From Lujinxingia litoralis (GTDB lineage: Bacteria > Myxococcota_A > Bradymonadia > Bradymonadales > Bradymonadaceae), in contig NZ_QHKO01000003.1 of NCBI RefSeq assembly GCF_003260125.1, forward strand, positions 62,001 to 126,000: a stretch of 64,000 bases of DNA, in the 5' to 3' direction. Under the pieces are notes generated by a model. That model ran no database searches. It saw only the letters and a list, made by a program, of their open reading frames with translations, and was not told the DNA's origin. Positions 36,664 through 47,062 of this stretch are shown here, in pieces (position 1 is the first letter of the stretch; each line of letters starts with the position of its first letter). The translations under genes were made by a program, and so were the position numbers.

Positions 36664-37158
36664 GTGGCGGAACAGTCGTTAGAGGAGCGAGAGACACGCG
36701 TGGCCGAGGCCATGGAGGCCTTCTCCGAGCGCCTGCAGGAGGCCGGGCTGAAGTCGACCAAACAGCGCGACGTGATCGTCGAGCGCTTCTTCTGGCTCGA
36801 CAAGCACATCAGCGCCGATGAGCTGCTGGAGGACGTGCGCGAGCATCAGCCGCGCATTGGCTACGCCACGGTCTACCGCACGCTGAAGCTGCTGGTGGAG
36901 CAGGGGTTTGCGCTGCCCAAGGATTTTGGCGACGGGCAAACGCGCTACGATCCGATTCACAACCAGGATCCCCAGCATGATCACCTGATCTGTGTGGACT
37001 GCCGCAAGATCATCGAGTTTAACGACGAGGGGCTCAACGAGCGCATCCAGGCCATTGCCGAGAAGATGCAGTATCAGGTGCGCCGAAAGAAGATCGAACT
37101 CTACGCCGAGTGTCAGATCCCGGCGTGCCCGAGTCACCCCGATCACCAGGGCGCGTAA
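36664..37158 (+). CDS. fur: Fur family metalloregulator
   Basis: A 164-residue ferric-uptake-type repressor. A winged helix (about 20-90; STKQRDVIVERFFWLDKHISADEL, GYATVYRTLKLLVEQG) is followed by a dimerisation domain with the metal-site text HDHLICVDCRKIIEF and a second Cys pair, ECQIPACPSH, that forms the structural zinc site. Sequence fits Fur better than PerR or Zur, but metal specificity cannot be settled. The start is GTG 36664. It may repress itself through the AT-rich site upstream. Confidence 0.88.
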   Translation: MAEQSLEERETRVAEAMEAFSERLQEAGLKSTKQRDVIVERFFWLDKHISADELLEDVREHQPRIGYATVYRTLKLLVEQGFALPKDFGDGQTRYDPIHNQDPQHDHLICVDCRKIIEFNDEGLNERIQAIAEKMQYQVRRKKIELYAECQIPACPSHPDHQGA

Positions 37159-37307
37159 GCGCTCTTTCACTTCCATGTATGGATAGCGGGCCGGCGATGG
37201 ATGGTGTCATCGCGCAGCGCCTGTGTTGCGGCGTCTCTGGTGCTCTGACCTCACGGGGGAAGGGCGCCGGAGTAGGCCCCGGAACTACTTAACCGATTGA
37301 GGCACGC

Positions 37308-38525
37308 ATGAAGGACGACTTTTCGATCAAGGGCGAGGTGATCGCGGCGCTGGAGGGCGTCGAGGATCCGGGCCAGGGCGGCAAAAACATTGTCGATACT
37401 CACCTGGTGGAGCAGGTCGAGGTAAAGGGCGGTGTGGCGGATATTACGCTGGTGATGCCGAAGGGGCGCGATCGCCAGGAGCGCTTTGCCATTGAAGATG
37501 CGGTGTACGACCGGGTCGAGAGCATCGACGGGGTGCTCGAGGTGAAGGTCAAGACGATGACGCCTCAGGCGCTGGAGCGTGAGCGCAATGGCGAGCCGGC
37601 GCCGGCCGTGCAACCCGGCCCGAGTGCCGGGGCGGCCCGGCCGGCGGGGCCGAAAGCGGCCCCGGCGTCGCCGGCGGCCGCAGCTCCCTCGGCTCCGATT
37701 GAGGGCGTGGGCAAGGTGATCGCGGTGTCCTCCGGTAAGGGAGGCGTGGGTAAATCCACGGTGGCGGTGAACCTGGCGCTGGCGCTTCAGAAGATCGGCC
37801 ACCGCGTGGGCCTGCTGGACGTCGATATCTACGGACCCTCGTTGCCGACGCTGCTGGGGATCTCCGGGCGTCCGGCGGTCAGCAATCGCCGCATCCTCCC
37901 GATGGAGGCCGACGGGCTGCGGGTGATGAGCCTGGGGTTCTTGATGGATGAAGACACCCCGGTGATCTGGCGCGGGCCGATCGTCACCGGGATCATCCGC
38001 CAGTTCCTGCGTGACGTGGACTGGAGCGGGCTGGATTACCTGATCGTCGACATGCCTCCGGGCACCGGTGATGCTCAGCTGGCGCTGGCGCAGACGGTTC
38101 CGGTCGACGGGGCGGTGATCGTGACCACGCCTTCGGATCTCTCGCTGATCGATGCGGCCCGCGGGTTGCAGATGTTCAAGACGCTCAATGTCGAGGTGAT
38201 GGGCATTGTGACCAACATGTCCAAGTTCATCGTGCCCTCGACCAAAGAGGAGTTCTTCATCTTTGGGAACCCCGCCGAGGTGGTCAAAGAAGCCGGGCGT
38301 CTGGAGACGCCGGTGCTCGGTGAGATTCCGCTCGACCTCAGCGTGCGCGAGGGCGGCGACGCCGGGCGACCGGTGGTTGTCAGCCAGCCGGAAAGCCCGG
38401 TGACGGCGGCGTTTGTGGAGCTGGCCAAAGCGGTCGCCGCACAGAAGCCGCCGCACGCCGAAGGCGCCACCGGAGAGCAGGATGCTCAACCGAAGAAGGG
38501 CCTCTTCTCCTTCTTGAAGAGTTGA
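37308..38525 (+). CDS. mrp: Mrp/ApbC-type P-loop ATPase lacking all cysteines
   Basis: A 405-residue Mrp/NBP35-family ATPase; relatives carry and transfer Fe-S clusters. It has an N-terminal DUF59/MIP18 domain (6-85), a Pro/Ala linker (95-130), and the deviant Walker A SSGKGGVGKST at 141-151 with DVDIYGPSLPTLLG after it. The CxxC that binds the bridging cluster in E. coli Mrp should be in NMSxxxCPxC; here it reads NMSKFIVPSTKEEFFIFG (305-322), so both Cys are lost. No cysteine occurs in the whole chain. It cannot hold a cluster in the usual way and may act as a non-Fe-S ATPase. GAGG lies five bases before ATG. Confidence 0.9.
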   Translation: MKDDFSIKGEVIAALEGVEDPGQGGKNIVDTHLVEQVEVKGGVADITLVMPKGRDRQERFAIEDAVYDRVESIDGVLEVKVKTMTPQALERERNGEPAPAVQPGPSAGAARPAGPKAAPASPAAAAPSAPIEGVGKVIAVSSGKGGVGKSTVAVNLALALQKIGHRVGLLDVDIYGPSLPTLLGISGRPAVSNRRILPMEADGLRVMSLGFLMDEDTPVIWRGPIVTGIIRQFLRDVDWSGLDYLIVDMPPGTGDAQLALAQTVPVDGAVIVTTPSDLSLIDAARGLQMFKTLNVEVMGIVTNMSKFIVPSTKEEFFIFGNPAEVVKEAGRLETPVLGEIPLDLSVREGGDAGRPVVVSQPESPVTAAFVELAKAVAAQKPPHAEGATGEQDAQPKKGLFSFLKS

Positions 38526-38528
38526 TCG

Positions 38529-38573
38529 ACGCGTCGCGCTCGTCTCAGGGAGCTCCTGGCGAGCGCGACGCGT
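38529..38573. terminator. Hairpin after mrp, probable terminator
   Basis: A perfect 14-bp inverted repeat ACGCGTCGCGCTCG with a 17-nt loop starts four bases after the mrp stop codon. The tail is AAAATTACTTT rather than a pure T-run, so termination would be imperfect. The rest of the gap to 38683 is the leader of the patatin gene and includes a short GGCGCCGGTG/CACCGGCGCC repeat near 38615-38640. Confidence 0.6.
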
Positions 38574-38683
38574 AAAATTACTTTGCCAGCATCGGTGTCA
38601 GCGCCGATAATCGGGCGCCGGTGTTTCGCACCGGCGCCGGGTTCGTTTAGGACCTGTGCATCACGAGCAGCAGCGAGTGGCGT

Positions 38684-40117
38684 TTGAGTCGATACGGCCG
38701 ACATTTTGTGCGGGTGCGAGAGCTCAAGGATTTTGAGCAGCGTTTTATTCGACTGATCGTCGATGAACCCAACGTGTTGCATGCGCGCCATCAGGCGCTC
38801 TTTCGCTATGCGTCGGCGCTCGGGCAGATGAATCTCTTTCGGGCTCCCGAGGGGAACGACGTCTCGTTGAGTGAGGACGTCGACAGCCTGCGGCGGTGGA
38901 TGGTCGAGTCGCTGGTGCCGCTCTTGCCCGAAAACGGGCAGGCCAGGGTGGACTCCCTGCGTGAAATCGCTCCGGTGCTGGCCATGCGGGTCGAGCAGAC
39001 CCGCTCCCAACTTCTGACTCGCCACCTCAACAGTTTCGGGGCCGAACATCTCGACGCTGAATTGCGGCAGAAGCGCCTGGTTCTGGTGCTTGGTGGCGGA
39101 GGCGGCGCGGGGCTTGTGCACCTGGGGACCTTCGCCATGCTCAAGGAGCTGGGGCTGACCCCGGAGCTGATTGTGGGCAGCTCCATGGGGAGCTTGCTGG
39201 GATTGGTGCGCGCCATTGATCGCAGCTACGATCCGATTTCGGTCGCGCTGGCGATGCCCAGAAACCTCGACTACAACACGCTCTTTCGGCCCTTTACCGG
39301 GTATTCACGCTTTGGGTTTCCGGGGGCGTTCCACCTGAATATCATGCGCCTGGCGCGGGAGATGTTTCAGCAGCTTCTGGGCAGCGGGATGCCGCGTTTT
39401 GACGAGCTCCCGATCAAGCTGGAGATCGTGGCCACCGGGGTGCGCAAAGGCTTTCATTTTGACGACCGGGAGTACGAGCAGTCGAGCGACGAGGGGATGA
39501 CCCCGCTGGCGCTCCGGCGCAAACTTAAGCTCTTCTTCGGAGCGGTGCGTCAGCTCTCCAAGAATCCACGTCTTCTCACGCAGGTGGTCTTCGGCGCGGA
39601 GCCCGGCACGGAACACTTCCCGGTGATCGAGGCAGCCGGGTTTAGCTGCTCGGTACCGGGGCTTTTGCATTTCGATGTGTTTCATGACGATCCGGAGACC
39701 ATCGCACCGCTGGAGAGCGTGTTTTCCCGTCATCAACTCCTGCGCCTCTGCGATGGCGGCGTGGTCAACAACGTGCCCTCGAAAGTGGCCTGGGAGTCAG
39801 TGCAACGAGGTTCGGTGGGATCGCGTAACGCGCAGATTCTGTCGTATGACGCGTTTGCGCCGCTCTCCACCGGACGCAACCTTATCTGGATCCCGATTCA
39901 GCAGATTGCACGGCCGGCGGTGGTGGCGAATATGCCCTACGCCTCCTACCACAAGACGTTCCGCACGCCGCCCAGTCCTTTGCAGATCATCGTCAACAGC
40001 TACTCCAAGCTCAAACGCATCATTCAGTCGGCGCGCGATGAGCTGGAATCCGATGTGCCCTACATCCGCGAGTCGATGAAGGAACTCCCCCCGTACGGGA
40101 CCTGGGAGATCGACTAG
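38684..40117 (+). CDS. Patatin-like phospholipase
   Basis: A 477-residue serine lipid acyl hydrolase. The oxyanion loop GGGGGAGLVHLG is near residue 146, the nucleophile Ser is in VGSSMGSLLG near 168, and the catalytic Asp is in LCDGGVVNNVPSK near 361. The first 130 residues are a helical extension (ELKDFEQRFIRLIVDEPNVL) found in NTE-like and other bacterial patatins of this kind. There is no signal peptide, so it works in the cytosol or at the inner membrane. The start is TTG 38684, as no ATG or GTG fits; an internal start is possible. Its stop overlaps that of the convergent GH57 gene. Confidence 0.85.
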   Translation: MSRYGRHFVRVRELKDFEQRFIRLIVDEPNVLHARHQALFRYASALGQMNLFRAPEGNDVSLSEDVDSLRRWMVESLVPLLPENGQARVDSLREIAPVLAMRVEQTRSQLLTRHLNSFGAEHLDAELRQKRLVLVLGGGGGAGLVHLGTFAMLKELGLTPELIVGSSMGSLLGLVRAIDRSYDPISVALAMPRNLDYNTLFRPFTGYSRFGFPGAFHLNIMRLAREMFQQLLGSGMPRFDELPIKLEIVATGVRKGFHFDDREYEQSSDEGMTPLALRRKLKLFFGAVRQLSKNPRLLTQVVFGAEPGTEHFPVIEAAGFSCSVPGLLHFDVFHDDPETIAPLESVFSRHQLLRLCDGGVVNNVPSKVAWESVQRGSVGSRNAQILSYDAFAPLSTGRNLIWIPIQQIARPAVVANMPYASYHKTFRTPPSPLQIIVNSYSKLKRIIQSARDELESDVPYIRESMKELPPYGTWEID

Positions 40118-42243
40118 ACGAGCCAGTCGGTGTTGCCCGGATCTTCGGCGGGCAGATGCAGCCTCAGCGGCCCGTCCACCGGCAGCGTGCGCAGCAGGCG
40201 CTCCCCCTCCAAAACCTTTACCTGAAGTTCAATCTCCGACTCGCCGGCGGCCTGGAGAGCTGCGCGATCCGTGGCCAACTCCCAGCACTGCGCGTAGGCG
40301 TGGTTTACAAGGATAGCCGGGGGCTCGGCGCTGGCAGCGTTGCCCGGGGAGGCGCCGGCGTGCAGGTGGATCCGGTGGAGGTGCGCGGTGTTGCTCAGCC
40401 CCAACTCCAGGCGATGCGCCGGAGTGAGGTCGGGGCCCGGGTCCAGACGCAGGTAGAGGTGTTGGGCGTCGCAGCCATACAGGAGCTGGTCGAGGTAGCG
40501 GGTGGTTTCAAACATCGAGCCGTAGCCGCTCTTGGGCAGGTAGCGGCCGGCGCCCTCCCAGTCAAAGAAGCCTCCGCGGCGCCCGTCGATGCGTGGCGAG
40601 ATGAAGTGCTGTGGGAGGCGGTGAACAGCCTCCGCGTCGCCGTGTTTCCCGGTGTGGATGGGGCGGCGTAGCGCGTCGGGTGGGCGTTCTCCGAAGACCT
40701 CCCAGACGCGCCGAAGCAGGGCCCGGAAGAGGTCATCGAAGAGCGCGTCCTGCTCGGAGCTGAAGTCGTCGCCGTACCACCAGAACCAGTCGGAGCCCTG
40801 GGCCATCATCAGCGACTGGTGTGCCGCGCTGGCCGCGCGTTGCTCCGCTTCGTCGACGGGGGCCGGGCGGCGGCGAAGAAAGTCGCGGGCCTGTGCGAGG
40901 AGGGTCCAGGCCAGGTTGGTTTCCGGGTGGCCGATCCAGATCTGATAGTTCCCCAGGATCCAGGAGCCCGAGTGCAGTGTTTCGAGCGTTCCGGGCTGAC
41001 CTCCCTCCTGGAGGTGCGTGCTGGGCGTGGTCGGGCGAAGCACGGGATGAGCGACCAGGCGCGTGTAGAGGGCCTCCAGAAAGGGGCGGCCGTCGTCGGG
41101 ATAGTGCTCCCAGGGGTTCTCACCATCGAGGATGATCGCGACCACCGGGTGAGGGCAGCTCGCCGCGCGGGCGATGCCTTCAAGCGAGGAGACCAGGTCG
41201 TCGGCGGCCTCGGCCGCCGGGCGGCGAGCGTAGTCAAAGCCAATGCGATCGCTGAGACCGTGGTCTCGAAAGAAGATCGCCGGACCGAGTTCGGTCAAGC
41301 GCCAGGAGCGCCAGAGGTCGCGGTCGCGCTCAAACTCCAGGGAGTTCGCCAGGATGGCTTCATCGGTGGCGACCCAGCTCAGGTTGGCCTCCTCAAAAAG
41401 CGCCAGGGCTTCCGGAGACACCGAGCCCTCGGCGGGCCAGAGGCCGGTGGCACGTCGGCCAAAGATATGTTCGCCGAGTTCCAGAGCGCGATCGATATGC
41501 CAGCGGGCGTCGTCTGGTGCCTGAAGGCGCTCGGGGGTGGGGCGCTCAGGCGTGGCGCGTCGGGCGGAGTCGGTGTCGATCAGCAGGGGCATGATCGGAT
41601 GGTACATCGGGGTGATGCTCACCTCGATCTGCTCGCGCTCCCAGAGGCGACGGTAGAGTGGGAGGACGCGCGCCATGATCGTGAGGTGCAACTCCAGGAG
41701 TTCCTGGCGATCGTTGAGGGAGAAGCCCCGTCCCTGGGCACGCCAGCGTCGGATGGCCTCATAGTCCCGGGTTGCCGCAAAGCCACACCAGGCCAGGTTA
41801 AAGAGCATCTGAAGATCGCCAAACTCCTCCTCGCCCCAGGTTTGGGCGCAGGCCTCCTCCCCGTGTTCAGTGCGCCTGGCGAGCAGCTCGGCGTAGCGCG
41901 GCAGCGACGCCACGCCATGGGTGTGATCGAGGCTGAAGAAGTGATGCACCAGCGCCTGGCGAGTCTCATCATCGAGGTCTTCGGGGGGCGTCAGCGACCA
42001 GCGCCACCAGCGATCGCGACGCCCTCCTTCGACCCACTCCTGGAGCTGGCGCAGCAGGCTGCCGGAGAAGTTAAAGGTGGCCCGCATCTGCGGGTGCCGC
42101 TCCATGAGCCAGGCCATGTCGAAGTAGGATTTGACCGCATGGAGTCGCACCCAGGGCAGCTCAAAGTCGCCCGCTTCGCCCGCGCCGTAGTAGGGCTGAT
42201 GGAGGTGCCAGAGAAAGAGCACATCGAGTGGTGAGGAGCTCAT
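40114..42243 (-). CDS. Glycoside hydrolase family 57 protein (alpha-glucan active)
   Basis: A 709-residue GH57 enzyme. The (beta/alpha)7 barrel begins [15 protein letters not shown] (region 1, HQP). The nucleophile Glu is in [16 protein letters not shown] (region 3) and the acid Asp in [18 protein letters not shown] (region 4). The C-terminal 200 residues make a beta-rich domain with [28 protein letters not shown]. No signal peptide, so it acts on internal glycogen. It may be an alpha-amylase, an amylopullulanase-like enzyme or a glucanotransferase; GH57 activity cannot be separated by these motifs alone. Its start overlaps the glgC stop by four bases, which ties it to glycogen metabolism. 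Confidence 0.88.
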   Translation of the reverse strand: MSSSPLDVLFLWHLHQPYYGAGEAGDFELPWVRLHAVKSYFDMAWLMERHPQMRATFNFSGSLLRQLQEWVEGGRRDRWWRWSLTPPEDLDDETRQALVHHFFSLDHTHGVASLPRYAELLARRTEHGEEACAQTWGEEEFGDLQMLFNLAWCGFAATRDYEAIRRWRAQGRGFSLNDRQELLELHLTIMARVLPLYRRLWEREQIEVSITPMYHPIMPLLIDTDSARRATPERPTPERLQAPDDARWHIDRALELGEHIFGRRATGLWPAEGSVSPEALALFEEANLSWVATDEAILANSLEFERDRDLWRSWRLTELGPAIFFRDHGLSDRIGFDYARRPAAEAADDLVSSLEGIARAASCPHPVVAIILDGENPWEHYPDDGRPFLEALYTRLVAHPVLRPTTPSTHLQEGGQPGTLETLHSGSWILGNYQIWIGHPETNLAWTLLAQARDFLRRRPAPVDEAEQRAASAAHQSLMMAQGSDWFWWYGDDFSSEQDALFDDLFRALLRRVWEVFGERPPDALRRPIHTGKHGDAEAVHRLPQHFISPRIDGRRGGFFDWEGAGRYLPKSGYGSMFETTRYLDQLLYGCDAQHLYLRLDPGPDLTPAHRLELGLSNTAHLHRIHLHAGASPGNAASAEPPAILVNHAYAQCWELATDRAALQAAGESEIELQVKVLEGERLLRTLPVDGPLRLHLPAEDPGNTDWLV

Positions 42244-43478
42244 TGCTCGAACTCGTAGCCTTTGGGAACCACCACCACGCCCTTATCGCTGACCGGGAAG
42301 CGGGCGCGATCCAACTCCTCGTCGTAGCCGATGACGGTGTCGGGCGGGATGACCACATCTTTTTCGATGATCGCCTTGCGAATGCGCGCGCGTCGCCCGA
42401 CTTCGACCTGCTCAAAAAGCACGGAGTCTTCGATGGACGAGTAGGAGTTGACGCGCACGCGCTGAAAGAGCACCGAGTTGCGGATGGTGCCCCCCGAGAC
42501 GATGCATCCCTCGGCCACACTGGAGTTGATGGCCTGACCGACGCGGTTGGTGGCCGGGTCGTCGTGCACGAACTTCGCCGGCGGGTAGTGCTGGTAGTGG
42601 GTGCGGATGGGCCAGCGTCGGTTGTAGAGATCGAACTGGGGCTCGGCGCTGATCAGATCCATCGATGCCTCCCAGTAGCTGTCGATGGTGCCCACGTCGC
42701 GCCAGTAGCTGCGTTCGCGCTCGGACTGCCCCGGGATGTCGTTGGTGGAAAAGTCGTATACGAAGCAGGCCTGGTGGCCGGAGCGCACCATGTTGGTGAT
42801 GATGTTTTTGCCAAAATCGTGCGCGCTCTCATTATCGTGCGCGTCGCGGATGATCTCCTCGACCAGACCGGGGGTCTTGAAGATGTAATTGCCCATGCTC
42901 GCCAGGCACCACCCGGGACGGTTGGGAATGGGTTTGGGATGGGTAGGTTTTTCGGCAAAGCCGACGATGCGTTGCTCGTCGTCGATTTCCAGGATGCCAA
43001 AGGCCGAGCCCTGCTCCAGAGGCACCGGGATGGCGGCCACGCTCAGGTCGGCGTCGCGTTCCCGGTGTGTGGCAAGCATCTGGCCCACATCCATCTTGTA
43101 GATATTATCGCCCCCGAAGACGCAGACATCGCGGGGCTCCTCGTCGTAGATGAGGTTGAGATTCTGGAAGATGGCATCGGCGCTGCCCTGGAACCATTGC
43201 GGACCACGGCGCTGCTGGGCCGGCACCGGATCGATGTAGTGATCGATGAACTGCGCCAGATGCCAGCCGCGGCTGATGTGGTTTAACAGGGAGTCGCTCT
43301 TGTACTGGGTAAGCACTTTGATCTTGTAAAAGCCGCTGTTCACAAAGTTCGACAGCACAAAATCAATGATGCGGTAGCGCCCTCCGAAGGGTACCGCGGG
43401 TTTGGCGCGGTCGAGGGTCAGAGGTCGCAGGCGCTTACCTTCGCCGCCTGCCAGAATCATGACGAGAACGTCATTCAT
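42240..43478 (-). CDS. glgC: Glucose-1-phosphate adenylyltransferase
   Basis: A 412-residue ADP-glucose pyrophosphorylase, the committed step of glycogen synthesis. It has [17 protein letters not shown] at the start (nucleotide loop), [33 protein letters not shown] [16 protein letters not shown], and FAEKPTHP. The C-terminal left-handed beta-helix runs from about 290. ATG 43478 is chosen because GGTGGA lies seven bases upstream; a GTG four codons earlier is open. It forms a two-gene unit with the GH57 enzyme. Allosteric properties cannot be read from sequence. Confidence 0.94.
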   Translation of the reverse strand: MNDVLVMILAGGEGKRLRPLTLDRAKPAVPFGGRYRIIDFVLSNFVNSGFYKIKVLTQYKSDSLLNHISRGWHLAQFIDHYIDPVPAQQRRGPQWFQGSADAIFQNLNLIYDEEPRDVCVFGGDNIYKMDVGQMLATHRERDADLSVAAIPVPLEQGSAFGILEIDDEQRIVGFAEKPTHPKPIPNRPGWCLASMGNYIFKTPGLVEEIIRDAHDNESAHDFGKNIITNMVRSGHQACFVYDFSTNDIPGQSERERSYWRDVGTIDSYWEASMDLISAEPQFDLYNRRWPIRTHYQHYPPAKFVHDDPATNRVGQAINSSVAEGCIVSGGTIRNSVLFQRVRVNSYSSIEDSVLFEQVEVGRRARIRKAIIEKDVVIPPDTVIGYDEELDRARFPVSDKGVVVVPKGYEFEQ

Positions 43479-43569
43479 AGCGTGGTCCACCGGGTCAAAA
43501 GAGAGACGAGTGGAGCGAGACGGCGGCTCCGCGAGTAAAGGGTACGGCGCGGGACTGCGAATTGTAGGG

Positions 43570-45123
43570 CTAGCCGGGCGGAATCAAGCCCAAAAAGTAA
43601 GCGGCGCCGGCTCCCAGGAGGACGACGAGCAGGGCCACGATGAGTGCGGTTTTACCAACGCCTCCGGAAGCCGGGGCGGCGCCCGGACGATGTGCCGGAG
43701 GCTGAGGTTCCATAGGTGCCGGCGGGGCCGGTTGCGACGAAGGCATCGGCCCGGGTTGACCGGGCTGGACCACCGCATCAGCCGGCGAGGCCTGCGGCGC
43801 GCGCGCTGACCCGGGCAGGGTTGGCGGGCGTCCCTGGGAATGGGGCTTGCGGGACGCAGCAGTGCCCGGGCCTTTGATGGCCTGGAGGGCCGAGGTGGAG
43901 CGGCCCAGATCGGCCAGCCCGGCTTCCTGCCAGGAGCCTGACTCCCCGGAGGAGGGCTGCTCCGGAGGCGCGGCGACCTCGCCAACGCTGGTTTCGTTGC
44001 CAAATCCCAGATCGGCCCACATGCGCGGATCTTCAAACTCGCCGGTGCCACTACCCGGCTGGGAGGCTTCGCCCTGGTCGGGCAGGGAGTCGTAGTGCTG
44101 GGTGAGGTAGAGGTCGAGGTCCTGAATCTCTTCGAGGCTCTTGAGCTGGTTGAGCTGCTGCTGGATGGCCATATCCACGGCCATGTCCTGCACGGTGCGC
44201 GCGCGTTTGGGGCGCTTTTCAATCACGGCGCTGACCAGGTCGGAGAGGTCGTAGCTCGTTACCACCTGGCCATGAGCAAAGAGGAAGGTGGCCAGCTGAC
44301 GACCGAGCTCCTCGGCGCTCTGAATGCGCCTGGCCGGATCGCGCTCCAGCGCCCGGGCCAGTACGGCTTCGAGTTCTGCCGGAACGTCGGGGCGCAGCTT
44401 GCGGATCGAGGGGATCTGAGCCTTGCGTACCAGCTGGAGCGTGCCGTAGTCCGATTCTCCCAAAAAGAGTCGGCGCCCGGCGAGCATCTCCCAGAGCAGG
44501 ATGCCGACGGCGAAGATGTCGGTGCGCGCGTCGACTTCCTCGCCATGCGCGGCTTCGGGGGAGAGGTAGCCGAATTTGCCTTTGACGACGCCGGGGTCGG
44601 TGATTTCGGCCTGACTCTTGGCTTTGGCCAGACCGAAGTCGGTGATTTTGACCTCGCCGGCGCGCGAGATCAGCACGTTGGGCGGACTGATGTCGCGGTG
44701 CACGATCCCCAGGGGGCGGCCGCTCTGGTCGACCTTCTCGTGGGCGTGCGTGAGGCCTTTGCAGATCTCAATGGCCATGTGCACGGCCTGAGCCACGCTG
44801 ATGCCCTGCCCCTGGCGGGCGATAAATTCGATGAGCTTTTTGAGGTTGGTGCCGTCGACGAACTCCATGACGATGAAGTAGGTGCCGTCGGCAATCCCCA
44901 GGTCGAAGACCTGCACACAGTTGGTGTGGTTGAGGTGCAGGCTGACCTTGGCCTCGTCCAGGAACATGCGCACAAAGCGCTCGTTCTGGGTGAGGTTGGG
45001 CAGGATGCGCTTGATCGCGACGAGCTTTTCAAAGCCCTGCAAGCTGGTGGAGTTGGCCTTGAAGACCTCGGCCATACCGCCGGCGTCGATGCGCTCGATG
45101 ACTTGATATCTGGGTTGCGCCAT
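43570..45123 (-). CDS. Membrane-anchored Ser/Thr protein kinase
   Basis: A 517-residue Hanks-type kinase, active by sequence. Gly loop [12 protein letters not shown], lysine in LVAIKRILP, Glu in FLDEAKV, catalytic loop [15 protein letters not shown], metal loop DFGLAKAKS, and [20 protein letters not shown]. HRDISPxN is the common variant in Myxococcota. Residues 290-490 are a Pro/Ser-rich disordered linker. A single hydrophobic helix at the very C-terminus ([20 protein letters not shown]) tail-anchors the kinase to the membrane. ATG 45123 is preferred over a GTG four codons before. It follows the FHA-cyclase gene by 115 bp on the same strand. Confidence 0.92.
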   Translation of the reverse strand: MAQPRYQVIERIDAGGMAEVFKANSTSLQGFEKLVAIKRILPNLTQNERFVRMFLDEAKVSLHLNHTNCVQVFDLGIADGTYFIVMEFVDGTNLKKLIEFIARQGQGISVAQAVHMAIEICKGLTHAHEKVDQSGRPLGIVHRDISPPNVLISRAGEVKITDFGLAKAKSQAEITDPGVVKGKFGYLSPEAAHGEEVDARTDIFAVGILLWEMLAGRRLFLGESDYGTLQLVRKAQIPSIRKLRPDVPAELEAVLARALERDPARRIQSAEELGRQLATFLFAHGQVVTSYDLSDLVSAVIEKRPKRARTVQDMAVDMAIQQQLNQLKSLEEIQDLDLYLTQHYDSLPDQGEASQPGSGTGEFEDPRMWADLGFGNETSVGEVAAPPEQPSSGESGSWQEAGLADLGRSTSALQAIKGPGTAASRKPHSQGRPPTLPGSARAPQASPADAVVQPGQPGPMPSSQPAPPAPMEPQPPAHRPGAAPASGGVGKTALIVALLVVLLGAGAAYFLGLIPPG

Positions 45124-45238
45124 GAAGGGCCACACGTCGCGTTCGAGGTAAAGTCGGAAAGGGAGGCGTGCGGAGTATAGCCCAGGGATCGCGCCGGGCC
45201 AACCGCATCTCGGGGGAGCAGGCGTCCGGGGGCAAAAA

Positions 45239-46861
45239 TCAGGTCAGGTTACGCAGCGTGGGGTGGACCGGGCGAGTGCGAAGGCCGCGCAGCCGGTAGA
45301 GATCGACGTGTTCACGCTTACCCTTGAGGCGCGTTGGGGGCAGTTTCTCGCTGGTTACCAGGTTGGTGACTTCGGCAAAGGTCGATTGCCCCACGACCAC
45401 CTCGCCGGGCCCGGCCGATGCGCAGATGCGGCTGGCGGTGTTCACCGCGTCGCCCATTACCGTGTAGTTCATGCTCTTGGTCGAGCCCATGTAGCCGGCG
45501 ACGACCTCGCCGGTGTTGAGGCCGATGCCGATCGAGAGGGTATGCCCCTGGGCGTCCTGGCGGTTGGCGTTGAAGGTGTGCAGGATCTGCTGCATCTCCA
45601 GCGCGCAGCGCACCGCCCGCTCGGTGTCATCGGGGTGTGAGATGGGTGCGCCCCAGACGGCCATGATCTCATCGCCGATGAACTTATCGAGCGTGCCCTC
45701 GTATTTGAAGATCACATCGACCATCAGCTCAAAGTACTCGTTGAGCAGCTCGACGACCTGCTGGGGCTCGTGACGCTCGCTGTACGAGGTAAAGTTGCGG
45801 ATGTCGGCGAACATCACCGTGGCCCGGCGCAGCTCGCCACCTTTTTTGAGTTCCAGGCGGCCGCTGACCACCTCCTCGACGAGCTGGGGAGAGAGCAGGC
45901 GATGGAGCTTCTCGCGGGCGAGGATCTCGCTCTCCATCTGCTTGAGCAGGCGGTGATGCTCAATGAGCATGGCAGCCTGACGGGCAAAGCCACTTAAGAT
46001 CTCCAGATCCTTCTCGGTAAAGGCGCCGCTGGCCACCTTGGAGTCCAGATGGATCACGCCCAGGATCTGCTCATCCAGCAGCAGGGGCACGCTCATCGTG
46101 GAGCGGATGTTACCCAGGATGATGGAGTGCGCCCCGGAGAAGCGGCTGTCCATCATCGCGTCCGAGGAGAGCACGGCCTGCTTCTCTTCGATGACCTCGT
46201 TGAGGATGGTGCGCGAGATCCGGACATCGCCCACGTGGACCTGCTCGGTACGTCCGCGCACGACCATGGGGACCAGGCGATCGGTGCCCTCCAGGCGCAG
46301 CAAGATCACGCCGTGATCGGCCGGGAAGATCTCAAAGGCCTTCTCCAGGATCTTCTCGAGCAGGATGTCGAGATCGGTCTCCACGCCGATGGACTGGCCG
46401 AGCTCGTGGGCGATGCGCAGCTTCTCGTAATCCTGGCGCAGGGCGGTGGTGTCGCTGATCTGGCTCTCGGGCAAGAAGCGCGCGCTGATATTCTGGGCGA
46501 TGCGGTTGCGTACGTGGCTCTCCAGCTCGTCGGTGTGAATCGTGACTTTGTTCTGGGAGCGACGGTCGGTGGGATCTTCCTGAAAGATCAGATCGGTGGC
46601 GCCCACGCTGATGGCGTCGCCGTTGTGCAGGAGCTGCGGCGCATCGAGAAGCTGGCCGTTGAGGTAGGTGCCGTTGCGGCTGCCGCCATCGCGCACCACA
46701 AAATGGCCCTCGATGTTGCGTTCGATCAGGGCGTGCTCTTTGGAAACCACCCGGTCGAGGATTTGAATATCCTGCTCGGGGTGGCGACCAATGCGCGTGA
46801 TGTTGTTGAGGACCTGCGTGCGCTGAATGCCACGCGTGTCGCGATAGATGACCTTCGCCAT
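45239..46861 (-). CDS. FHA-GAF-class III nucleotidyl cyclase
   Basis: A 540-residue signalling protein. The FHA domain (about 3-95) has IGRHPEQDIQILDRVVSKEHALIE and GSRNGTYLNG, the phosphothreonine-binding residues. A GAF domain (about 150-310) follows. The cyclase domain (about 340-520) has the metal Asp in VMFADIRNFTSYS and DEIMAVWGAP, Lys in GTLDKFIGDE and the YTVMGDAVNTASR stretch, all fitting adenylate rather than guanylate cyclase. No membrane helix is seen. The Ser/Thr kinase gene is directly downstream, so kinase-made phosphothreonine may be read by this FHA domain (inference). Confidence 0.9.
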   Translation of the reverse strand: MAKVIYRDTRGIQRTQVLNNITRIGRHPEQDIQILDRVVSKEHALIERNIEGHFVVRDGGSRNGTYLNGQLLDAPQLLHNGDAISVGATDLIFQEDPTDRRSQNKVTIHTDELESHVRNRIAQNISARFLPESQISDTTALRQDYEKLRIAHELGQSIGVETDLDILLEKILEKAFEIFPADHGVILLRLEGTDRLVPMVVRGRTEQVHVGDVRISRTILNEVIEEKQAVLSSDAMMDSRFSGAHSIILGNIRSTMSVPLLLDEQILGVIHLDSKVASGAFTEKDLEILSGFARQAAMLIEHHRLLKQMESEILAREKLHRLLSPQLVEEVVSGRLELKKGGELRRATVMFADIRNFTSYSERHEPQQVVELLNEYFELMVDVIFKYEGTLDKFIGDEIMAVWGAPISHPDDTERAVRCALEMQQILHTFNANRQDAQGHTLSIGIGLNTGEVVAGYMGSTKSMNYTVMGDAVNTASRICASAGPGEVVVGQSTFAEVTNLVTSEKLPPTRLKGKREHVDLYRLRGLRTRPVHPTLRNLT

Positions 46862-47062
46862 AGCCGAGCTCGGTAAGAGGCAGTGCGTCAGATTTTCTAT
46901 CGAAGTTTGCCTTCCCTTTCAACGCGCGTTCGCGTTACAAGCCGGCGCTCTCACGCCGAGCTAAGGGGTGGCGAGCGGGCGGCTCGCGGGGAATGTGGCC
47001 CGGGCTGCCAGCCGTTGTTTGCGCCCGGAGTCCTGCCGGCTGAGCCCACCTGTGGAGAAGAG

